Of a stretch of 33,455 nt of DNA, positions 7,460 to 15,128 are shown piece by piece. The DNA is taken from positions 1 to 33,455 of the forward strand of contig JALQZP010000006.1 of NCBI GenBank assembly GCA_023258235.1, in the 5' to 3' direction. Source of the DNA: Terrimicrobiaceae bacterium. GTDB lineage: Bacteria > Verrucomicrobiota > Verrucomicrobiia > Chthoniobacterales > Terrimicrobiaceae. The position numbers and the translations under genes are program-made. Position 1 is the first letter of the stretch, and each line of letters begins with the position of its first letter. A model generated the notes under the pieces. The model was not told the DNA's origin. It saw only the letters and a list, made by a program, of their open reading frames with translations, and did not search any database.

Positions 7460-8449
7460 ATGCTTGCCGACGCCGATGTCATCTCTCTGACGAGCGAGCG
7501 ATTTTCGCTCAATCCCAGCCAAAACCCTTCTGTGGTCGCCCTTGAGAAGGGTGGCTCGGATCGCAAGTTCTACCGCGTGAGCATGGGCGGGGAATCAATG
7601 ATTTTTGTCAAATACTCCAGCCAAAAGGAAGAAAATCGCCACTATGTCGATATCGCGCGATTCCTTCAGACTGCTGGCGTTCCCGTTCCCGAGATTTATC
7701 ACCATGATTCCGCTGACGGATTGATCTGGATGCAAGATCTCGGAGAACTCGATCTCTGGAGCTTTCGAAATGAATCGCGGGACTCCCGCATGGCGCTTTA
7801 CTCCTCCACGCTGGATGGCGTGCTGCAAATGCACCTGAAAGCGACCGCTCTTGTCGGCGATGCGAACATCCAGTTGGAACGGGTCTTTGACAGGGACCTC
7901 TATCTTTGGGAGCAGGGGTATTTTTTTGAAAACTGCTTGAAAAAACACTTCCTCATTCCCTCGGAGGAAGTCGAGCGCCTTTCAAAACTACCCGCATTGC
8001 TGAACGCCGCGTCACATTTGGCCGAACTCCCGCGCACGTTGGTGCACCGGGATTTCCAATCCCAGAACGTCATGATCGCCGATGGATCCGCGTGGTTGAT
8101 CGACTTCCAAGGAATGCGTTTCGGTTTGCCTCAATACGATCTCGCTTCCCTCTTATACGACCCTTATGTGACGTTGACAGACTCCGAACGGGACGAATTG
8201 CTCGACAACTATAAAAGCCGCTTGATTGCCCATGGCGGTGCCGTGGATGCGGAGTTTGACACCACCTACAAATGGTGCGCCCTTCAGCGCCTCATGCAGG
8301 CCCTTGGTGCCTATGGTTTTCTCGGGCACCAAAAAGGCCGCACGTCCTTTCTTTCACACATTCCGGCCGCCAAAAAATCACTTCAGGAGGTCGCGGCGGG
8401 GCTTGATGGACTGGAACCACTCCTGCAAAAATTGAAAACCTTGCCATGA
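7460..8449 (+). CDS. Aminoglycoside-phosphotransferase-fold sugar kinase (AmgK-like)
   Basis: 329 residues with a small-molecule kinase fold. The N-terminal lobe has GGSDRKFYRV (nucleotide-binding loop) and MIFVKYSS with the expected Lys. The catalytic loop is HRDFQSQN (His196, Asp198, Asn203), followed by the metal-binding DFQGMRFG (Asp215) and YDLASLLYDPYV. These last motifs match the COG3178/AmgK group, whose characterised members phosphorylate N-acetylmuramic acid or N-acetylglucosamine at C1. The stop overlaps the glgE start (ATGA), so the two are co-translated. A maltokinase-like role feeding GlgE is therefore possible but unproven; true maltokinases are longer. I chose ATG 7460; the frame opens at a TTG (7421) that is too close to the GGGAGGT upstream to use it. 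Confidence 0.78.
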   Translation: MLADADVISLTSERFSLNPSQNPSVVALEKGGSDRKFYRVSMGGESMIFVKYSSQKEENRHYVDIARFLQTAGVPVPEIYHHDSADGLIWMQDLGELDLWSFRNESRDSRMALYSSTLDGVLQMHLKATALVGDANIQLERVFDRDLYLWEQGYFFENCLKKHFLIPSEEVERLSKLPALLNAASHLAELPRTLVHRDFQSQNVMIADGSAWLIDFQGMRFGLPQYDLASLLYDPYVTLTDSERDELLDNYKSRLIAHGGAVDAEFDTTYKWCALQRLMQALGAYGFLGHQKGRTSFLSHIPAAKKSLQEVAAGLDGLEPLLQKLKTLP

Positions 8450-10443
8450 ACAAAAGCCCCGAAACCACAGTCATCCGCCGCATCTCTCCTTCGCTCGACA
8501 ACGCACGCTTCGCCGTCAAGCGGGCGGTCGGAGAGACAATCACCGTCAGGGCCGATGTTTTCAAAGATGGCCATGACGAAATGGCCGTGATGTTGAAATG
8601 GCGGCAAGTTGGCTCAAAAACCTGGCGCGAGACTCCGATGACGCCGCATCTGAACGACAACTGGAGTGGCACGCTTTCGGTGACTGCTCCGGGAGCTTGG
8701 GAATACACGATTGAGGCCTGGGGGGACGTCTTCTTTTCCTGGCAGCACGAACTCGAGAAAAAATTCGCCGCCGGGTTGCGTGACCTGCAGAGCGAGATTC
8801 TCGAGGGGGCTGCATTCATTGGAGCTGCCGCGACCCGCGCAGGCAAGTCACCGGACGGGGAGACATTGAAAAAAATGGCCTCTGTGATGCAGGGCGCTGA
8901 TGCCGCCCAAGCGCACGAACTCGCACACGATCCTGTTCTTTGCGGTCTGATGCAAATTCACGCCGACCGATCGCTATCCACGACATCAGAGCCCTTTCAC
9001 CCAGTTTGGGTCGATCGGGAACGTGCCACCTTTGCCGCTTGGTATGAATTTTTTCCACGATCCGCCGAAGGCAAGGCGGACTCGGGTTCGACATTCCGCG
9101 ACTGCCTCGGACGGATCGATGATGCGAAAGCCATGGGCTTTGATGTGATTTATTTTCCTCCGATCCATCCGATCGGCGCGACAAACCGGAAAGGCCGGAA
9201 CAACTCGCTCCGCTGCGAACCGGGTGAACCCGGCGTTCCCTACGCCATCGGGAACAATCGTCAGGGCGTCAATGGCGGTGGGCACAAGGATGTGGCGCCG
9301 GAACTCGGAACGCTCGAGGATTTTGACTGGCTCGTGGGTGAAATCAAAAAACGCGACATGGAAATCGCGCTCGATTTTGCAATCAACTGCTCCCCCGACC
9401 ACCCCTACGTGAAGGCCCATCCGGAATGGTTTTTCAAGCGTCCGGACGGCTCGATCAAGTATGCCGAGAATCCGCCAAAAAAATACGAGGACGTCTATCC
9501 GCTGAATTTCCACAATCCAAACTGGCAGGAACTTTGGGACGAATTGCGGGACGTTGTTCTTTTCTGGTGCGGTCACGGCGTAGGAATATTCCGGGTGGAC
9601 AACCCCCATACAAAGCCTGTCGCTTTCTGGGAGTGGCTCATTGCCGAAGTGAAGAAACAATACCCCGGCACGGTCTTTCTCAGCGAGGCTTTCACCAAGC
9701 CGAACATGATGCAGGAACTCGCCAAGGTCGGCTACACGCAGAGCTACACATATTTCACCTGGCGTAATACCAAGCACGAACTGAGCGAGTATTTGACCGA
9801 ACTCACGCAGGGGCCGATGAAGGAGTACTTCCGCGCCAACTTCTTCGCAAACACCCCCGACATCCTGCCCGAGTATCTTCAGCAAGGCGGGCGGCCGGCG
9901 TTTTTGATCCGCGCCGCGCTCGCGGCATTGACCATGCCTGTCTACGGCATCTATAGCGGGTTTGAACTGTGCGAAAATGCGCCTGTTCCAGGCAAAGAGG
10001 AATACGTGGACTCCGAAAAATACCAATTCAAGGGCCGCGACTGGAACGCACCGGGGAATATCAAAGACTACCTCACCCGTTTGAACAAAATCCGTCGCGA
10101 AAACCGTGCGTTGAGGGAATACGCCAACCTTCGGACACACACGGTGGAGAATGACCAAATCCTCTGCTTCAGCAAAACCACGGCTTCCCTCGACGAGGCC
10201 TTGCTTGTGGCGGTAACGGTCGATCCCAGAAACACGCAGACAGCCTTTGTTCATGTTCCTCTCGCGGAATTCGGCTTGAACGCAGAAGAAGTCTATCAAG
10301 TTGAGGATTTGATTACGGGTGAGAGATATGCGTGGCAGGGATCGCGCAACTTCATCTCTCTCGATCCGCATTCCCGTCCTGCCCACGTCTTCCGCATCCG
10401 GCGATGTGTCGCACGGGTGGGAGGCGAAGGTATTTTTGCCTAA
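8446..10443 (+). CDS. glgE: Alpha-1,4-glucan:maltose-1-phosphate maltosyltransferase
   Basis: GlgE moves maltosyl units from maltose-1-phosphate to an alpha-1,4-glucan, building glycogen-like polymer in the cytoplasm. The 665-residue protein has the N-terminal maltosyltransferase domain (to about residue 190) and a GH13-type barrel. The nucleophile is Asp385 in IFRVDNPHTKP and the acid/base is Glu414 in VFLSEAFTKP; their 29-residue spacing equals that in Streptomyces GlgE. Other family segments are YFPPIHPIG, TNRKGRNN and YTYFTWRNTKHEL. The length is close to that of mycobacterial GlgE (about 700). It is coupled to the upstream kinase by ATGA. No treS, glgB, glgC or glgM is in the window, so the source of maltose-1-phosphate is not shown. 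Confidence 0.95.
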   Translation: MNKSPETTVIRRISPSLDNARFAVKRAVGETITVRADVFKDGHDEMAVMLKWRQVGSKTWRETPMTPHLNDNWSGTLSVTAPGAWEYTIEAWGDVFFSWQHELEKKFAAGLRDLQSEILEGAAFIGAAATRAGKSPDGETLKKMASVMQGADAAQAHELAHDPVLCGLMQIHADRSLSTTSEPFHPVWVDRERATFAAWYEFFPRSAEGKADSGSTFRDCLGRIDDAKAMGFDVIYFPPIHPIGATNRKGRNNSLRCEPGEPGVPYAIGNNRQGVNGGGHKDVAPELGTLEDFDWLVGEIKKRDMEIALDFAINCSPDHPYVKAHPEWFFKRPDGSIKYAENPPKKYEDVYPLNFHNPNWQELWDELRDVVLFWCGHGVGIFRVDNPHTKPVAFWEWLIAEVKKQYPGTVFLSEAFTKPNMMQELAKVGYTQSYTYFTWRNTKHELSEYLTELTQGPMKEYFRANFFANTPDILPEYLQQGGRPAFLIRAALAALTMPVYGIYSGFELCENAPVPGKEEYVDSEKYQFKGRDWNAPGNIKDYLTRLNKIRRENRALREYANLRTHTVENDQILCFSKTTASLDEALLVAVTVDPRNTQTAFVHVPLAEFGLNAEEVYQVEDLITGERYAWQGSRNFISLDPHSRPAHVFRIRRCVARVGGEGIFA

Positions 10444-10501
10444 TTTCTCTGTTTCGGGCCTTGTTGGACAAAAGCCCTAGGAGTGAGTTAAGTTAGCACT
10501 C

Positions 10502-13500
10502 ATGTCTTTTGTTCACCTGCATTGCCACTCGGAATTCTCCCTCCTCGACGCCTCGGTGCGCGTCAGTGAGTTGGTGAAAAAAGCCGCCGTCCTCGGTATG
10601 CCGGCGGTGGCGGTGACAGATCATGGCAACCTGCATGCAGCCGTGCCGTTTTATCAGGCCGCACGCAAGGTTGGAGTCAAACCGATCATTGGTTGCGAGG
10701 TCTATGTGGCACCGGGATCGATGCTGGATCGCAACGGGTCGTCAGCCAAGGATTCTGCTTACCATCTCACGCTCTTGGCCACGGATGCGGAGGGCTATGG
10801 CAATCTGGTCAAACTCGTCACCTCGGCTCATCTGGAGGGCTTCTACTACAAGCCGCGTATCGATAGGGAGCGCTTGGCAGCCCATGCCAAGGGCCTCATC
10901 GCACTCAGCGGTTGCGTGAAGGGCGAGGTGCCAACCCTTCTTGCCGGTGCGCGAATGAAGGAAGCCAAGGAAACCGTCGCCGCCTATCGTGATATTTTCG
11001 GGCCCGAAAATTACTTCATCGAATTGACCGAGTTCGGGCTCGATGCCCAACGGAGAGTGAATCCGGAATTGATCCTGCTCGCACGCGAGTTCGGCCTCGG
11101 CCTTGTGGCCACGAACGATGTGCATTTCCTTGAAAAATCGCACCACGAGGCTCACGACGTCCTGATTTGCATCGGGTCGGCATCGATGGTGATGGATGAG
11201 AAGCGCCAACGCTACAGCCCCGAACTTTACTTCAAGTCCGCCGAGGAAATGCGGGCCCTTTTTGTGAAGCTGCCAGAGGCCTGTGACAACACACTTCGGA
11301 TTGCGGAACGTTGCCATTTCGAGATGGAATTCGGTGTTCCGAAATACCCGAATTTCGACTCCCCAGATGCCCGCAGCCGCGAACAATACCTGCGCGACCT
11401 CTGTTACGGTGGGCTTCGCATGAGATTCGGTGGCCGGGTCGATACCGACGCGGAGCTGACGACCCGCTTGAACTACGAGCTTTCGGTGATCGAAAAAACC
11501 GGCTTCATCAGCTATTTCCTCATCGTCTGGGATTTTATCCGCTATGCCAAGGAACAGGGTATCCCCGTGGGACCAGGCCGCGGATCCGCCGCCGGTTCGC
11601 TGATTGCTTATGTGCTCGGCATTACCGATATCGACCCTCTGCGCTACGGGCTCATTTTCGAACGCTTCCTGAACCCCGAGCGCATCAGCCCGCCCGATAT
11701 CGACGTGGATTTTTGCATGGAACGCCGAGGCGAGGTGATCGAATACGTTCGTCAAAAATACGGCGAACGCGCGGTCTCGCAGATTGTCACATTCGGCACA
11801 CTCGGCGCGAAGAGCGTGATTCGCGATGTCGGCCGCGTTTTGGGCTGGAGCTACGGTGACGGCGACCGGGTCGCTAAAATGATCCCAAACGAGTTGAATA
11901 TCGACCTACAGGGAGCCAAGGAAAAGAACCCCGAACTGGCCGCCGCCATCGAGAACGAGGCACCCGTCCGTCAACTCTGGGACTATGCCACCGTCCTCGA
12001 GGGCCTGAGCCGCAACACGGGCATCCATGCCGCCGGCGTGGTCATCGGCGATCGCCCGCTGGACGAATTCATCCCTCTCTGCCGCGGCAAGGAAAACGAA
12101 GTCGTGACGCAATATGCGATGGGACCGCTCACCGACCTCGGAATGTTGAAGATGGACTTCTTGGGTCTTCGCACGCTCACGATCATGCAGGAAGCGGTCA
12201 GGCTCATCCACGTTGCGAATCCGGATTTCAACATCGATACGATTCCCACAGACGACAAGGCCGCTTTTGACATCTACAACCGGGGTGAAACGCTCGGGGT
12301 TTTCCAGATGGAAAGCGGGGGCATCACGAGCTGCTGCAAACGTTTCGATGTCGGATGCATCGAGGACATCATCGCCGTCGGTGCGCTTTACCGACCCGGC
12401 CCGATGCAGTTCATTCCGGACTACATCGAGCGCAAGAAAGGCCTGAAAAAAGTCGAATATCTGCATCCCCTCCTCGAAAAGGTTTGCGCGGAAACCCACG
12501 GCATCATCGTTTATCAGGAACAGGTCCAACTTGCGGCGAGCGTTCTCGCCGGCTACTCGCTCGGCGAGGCCGATCTTCTCCGCCGCGCCATGGGCAAAAA
12601 GGATGCGGAAAAAATGGAAAAGGAACGCGCCCGCTTTGTGGCCGGCTGCGAGAAGCACAATAACATCACGCCAAAGGTGGCCGATGCCATCTTCGGCTTC
12701 ATCGCCAAGTTCGCCGAATACGGGTTCAATAAATCCCACACCGCTGCCTACGGCTGGATCTCCTACCAGACCGCTTGGCTGAAAGCCCACTATCCGCGCG
12801 AGTTCATGTCCGCCATGCTCACCTTCGACGCCAGCACGACTGAGCGACTGGCCGAGGTGATCGGAGAGTGTCGGCGCATGGACATCCCTGTGCGCCCGCC
12901 GGACATCAATTCGAGCGATCTTAAATTTTCTCCGGAAACCTCAGGCGACGGAATTCGCTTCGGGTTGGCATCAATCAAGAACGTGGGAGCCGGCGCGATG
13001 GAGTCCGCAATTGCGGAACGCAACAAGGGGGGCAAATTCGTGTCCCTTGATTCCTTCTGCGCACGCCTGGACTCACGAACCGTGAACCGCAAAATCCTGG
13101 AAAGCCTGGTCAAGTGCGGCGCCTTCGATTGCTTTGGCAAATCCCGCGCCCAACTTTTCTCGGAGATCGAATCAACGATGGCCTCGGCGGCCTCGCTGCA
13201 ACGCGATCGCGCCAGCGGGCAGGTTTCGCTTTTCGGTGACATGCCCATGATGCCATCCAAGGCGTCCGTGGTGAATGCAACGGTCGACCCATGGCCCCAG
13301 TTGGAAATGCTCAAATACGAGAAGGAACTCCTCGGCTACTACGTCAGCGGACACCCCCTCGACAGCTACGCCGGGCACTTCGACTCCGGAAAATACAACA
13401 CCATCTCCCAAGTCACCCAAGCCACGGAGAACGGGAGCTTCAAGCTCGCCGGACTCATTATGAGCATCGAAAAAAAGTTCTCCAAAAAGGACAGCAAGCC

Positions 13501-13912
13501 CTTTGGCATTTTGGTGCTCGAGGATTTCACCGGCTCACTCGAAATCACGGCTTGGGATGAAACCTTTTCTAAAAACGCCGCCCTGCTCGTTCCTGGAAAC
13601 GCTGTCTCCATCAATATCCGCGCCACCCTCCGAGAAGAGTCCGTTCGGGCCACAGCCGGAGCCATGGCGGCGCTCAAGCCGAAGGCCTCCGTGAAAGCGG
13701 TGCGATTACGGTTGGAACGTGGACTTGTCGATGAAGCCGCCTTACAGACGATTCTCGCCGCGGTGAAAAAAAATCCGGGTGTTCGCCCCCTCATACTTGA
13801 GTTCGCCCTTCCGGACGGTCGCACCTTTGAAATCGCTGCGGGGGAAGAATTCAACGTCGGCGATGAGCGCGCAATCCGCTCGGCCGTGGTCCACCTCGCC
13901 GCGTCGGCATAA
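10502..13912 (+). CDS. dnaE: DNA polymerase III subunit alpha
   Basis: The replicative polymerase subunit, 1136 residues (E. coli 1160). Domains: an N-terminal PHP domain starting VHLHCHSEFSLLDA (residues 4-17), then the polymerase palm with catalytic Asp399/Asp401/Asp403 in PPDIDVDF and Asp552 in LKMDFLGLRTLT. Then come fingers with GRGSAAGSLIAY and GEADLLRRAMGKK, a helix-hairpin-helix region (about 830-900), and an OB fold at about 965-1045 (KLAGLIMSIEKKF, then TGSLEITAW). Asp401 and Asp403 coincide in number with the E. coli catalytic pair. The ATG at 10502 gives the standard N-terminus. A weak AGGAG lies 16 bases upstream, further than usual. It is separated from glgE by 58 bases and may have its own promoter. 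Confidence 0.98.
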   Translation: MSFVHLHCHSEFSLLDASVRVSELVKKAAVLGMPAVAVTDHGNLHAAVPFYQAARKVGVKPIIGCEVYVAPGSMLDRNGSSAKDSAYHLTLLATDAEGYGNLVKLVTSAHLEGFYYKPRIDRERLAAHAKGLIALSGCVKGEVPTLLAGARMKEAKETVAAYRDIFGPENYFIELTEFGLDAQRRVNPELILLAREFGLGLVATNDVHFLEKSHHEAHDVLICIGSASMVMDEKRQRYSPELYFKSAEEMRALFVKLPEACDNTLRIAERCHFEMEFGVPKYPNFDSPDARSREQYLRDLCYGGLRMRFGGRVDTDAELTTRLNYELSVIEKTGFISYFLIVWDFIRYAKEQGIPVGPGRGSAAGSLIAYVLGITDIDPLRYGLIFERFLNPERISPPDIDVDFCMERRGEVIEYVRQKYGERAVSQIVTFGTLGAKSVIRDVGRVLGWSYGDGDRVAKMIPNELNIDLQGAKEKNPELAAAIENEAPVRQLWDYATVLEGLSRNTGIHAAGVVIGDRPLDEFIPLCRGKENEVVTQYAMGPLTDLGMLKMDFLGLRTLTIMQEAVRLIHVANPDFNIDTIPTDDKAAFDIYNRGETLGVFQMESGGITSCCKRFDVGCIEDIIAVGALYRPGPMQFIPDYIERKKGLKKVEYLHPLLEKVCAETHGIIVYQEQVQLAASVLAGYSLGEADLLRRAMGKKDAEKMEKERARFVAGCEKHNNITPKVADAIFGFIAKFAEYGFNKSHTAAYGWISYQTAWLKAHYPREFMSAMLTFDASTTERLAEVIGECRRMDIPVRPPDINSSDLKFSPETSGDGIRFGLASIKNVGAGAMESAIAERNKGGKFVSLDSFCARLDSRTVNRKILESLVKCGAFDCFGKSRAQLFSEIESTMASAASLQRDRASGQVSLFGDMPMMPSKASVVNATVDPWPQLEMLKYEKELLGYYVSGHPLDSYAGHFDSGKYNTISQVTQATENGSFKLAGLIMSIEKKFSKKDSKPFGILVLEDFTGSLEITAWDETFSKNAALLVPGNAVSINIRATLREESVRATAGAMAALKPKASVKAVRLRLERGLVDEAALQTILAAVKKNPGVRPLILEFALPDGRTFEIAAGEEFNVGDERAIRSAVVHLAASA

Positions 13913-14054
13913 AAATCACATCCACGTCAACCGGGATACTCCAGCGTTCTTTTGCCCGGATTTTGAAAATCGACGTCCTCCTGCCTCTACGAGACGTCAC
14001 CATTTACAAGGGTTCCTAGAAATGGCATCGCAACAATCCGAAATGTCTGTTTTT

Positions 14055-15122
14055 TCAAGCCCCCAAAAGCAAGCGGGCTGGGTTCTCGATGCATTCTTTG
14101 ACTCGAACCAGGAATGTCACAGCCTCCTTGCCATCAACCACACGGTGATCGTAGCTCAGGGCGAGATACATCATCGGGCGGGCGACGATCTGGCCCTTGA
14201 TGACGACCGGACGCTCTTGAATTTTGTGCATGCCGAGAATGCCGCTTTGAGGGGGATTCAGGATCGGGGTGCTGAGCAGCGAACCGTAGGTGCCTCCATT
14301 GCTGATGGTGAACACGCCACCTTTGAGGTCATCCAAGGAGATTTTACCTTCACGGGCTTTTGCGGCGTATCCGGCAAGGCGGGATTCAATATCCGCAAAA
14401 CCGAGGCGATCGCAATCGCGAACGACAGGCACGATGAGCCCACGCTCGGTACCGACAGCCACTCCAATGTCGTAAGCCGTACTCGTCACCAGATCGTCTC
14501 CGTCGATGCGGGAATTGATCGAGGGAATCGCTTGGAGCGCATCGACCACCGCCTTGATAAAGAAACTCATGAAGCCGAGTTTGACTCCATGTTTTTTAGT
14601 GAATTCCTCCTGCAGTTCTTTGCGCAGGGCCATCACAGCGCTCATATCGCATTCATTGAACGTTGTGAGAATAGCGGCGGTTTGCTGCGCCATCACGAGT
14701 TGGGTGGCGATTTTGCGGCGCAGGGGAGAGAGTTTTTTCCGCACGGTGCGAGCTTCATCGACGGGCGCCGAAACAACAGGAGCGGGCTTCACGACAGCAA
14801 CTGGAACTGGTGCGGGTTCAACCGCTTTTTCCACCACAGCAGGTTTGGCCGGCGCCGGGGCGGCGGCCTTGGAGGGGGCTGCAGCTGCGCCGGGAGCGAT
14901 TTCGGCCACAACTTGACCGATTTTCACTTCCTGACCTTCGGGAACCTTGATGTGAAGCACGCCTGAATCCGCAGCCATCACTTCTTGCGAAACCTTGTCA
15001 GTTTCCAAGGTGAAGAGCAACTCGTCACGGGAGACGCTGTCGCCCTCTTTTTTATGCCAAATGGAAAGCACTCCGGAGGTGATGGACTCGCCAACGGCTG
15101 GAATTTTAACTTCGATGTTCAT
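14055..15122 (-). CDS. sucB: 2-oxoglutarate dehydrogenase E2 (dihydrolipoyl succinyltransferase) lacking a PSBD
   Basis: The E2 core of the 2-oxoglutarate dehydrogenase complex (TCA cycle), passing succinyl from lipoamide to CoA. The lipoyl domain occupies residues 1-76, with Lys43 in ETDKVSQEV as the lipoylation site. An Ala/Pro linker (77-123) follows. The catalytic domain is 124-355, with [14 protein letters not shown]-type [11 protein letters not shown], and SYDHRVVDG (His326, Asp330). The catalytic part is strongly E2o-like rather than pyruvate E2. At 355 residues it is about 50 shorter than E. coli SucB. The missing piece is the peripheral subunit-binding domain (SPAVRRL, then GTGVGGRLTKEDV in others), which normally docks E3. 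The frame is intact. It follows sucA by 6 bases. Confidence 0.95.
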   Translation of the reverse strand: MNIEVKIPAVGESITSGVLSIWHKKEGDSVSRDELLFTLETDKVSQEVMAADSGVLHIKVPEGQEVKIGQVVAEIAPGAAAAPSKAAAPAPAKPAVVEKAVEPAPVPVAVVKPAPVVSAPVDEARTVRKKLSPLRRKIATQLVMAQQTAAILTTFNECDMSAVMALRKELQEEFTKKHGVKLGFMSFFIKAVVDALQAIPSINSRIDGDDLVTSTAYDIGVAVGTERGLIVPVVRDCDRLGFADIESRLAGYAAKAREGKISLDDLKGGVFTISNGGTYGSLLSTPILNPPQSGILGMHKIQERPVVIKGQIVARPMMYLALSYDHRVVDGKEAVTFLVRVKECIENPARLLLGA

Positions 15123-15128
15123 GCGATT

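Noticed and set aside
8986-10386. 466-residue frame opposite glgE
   Set aside because: Antisense shadow in G/C-rich DNA; glgE has full catalytic motifs in its own frame.
13931-13959. CCGGG/CCCGG repeat after dnaE as a terminator
   Set aside because: Only 5 bp with a 19-nt loop and a poor U-run; too weak to list.
13779-14966. 395-residue plus-strand frame across the dnaE end and opposite sucB
   Set aside because: It overlaps two certain genes and shows His/Arg/Gly-rich shadow composition.
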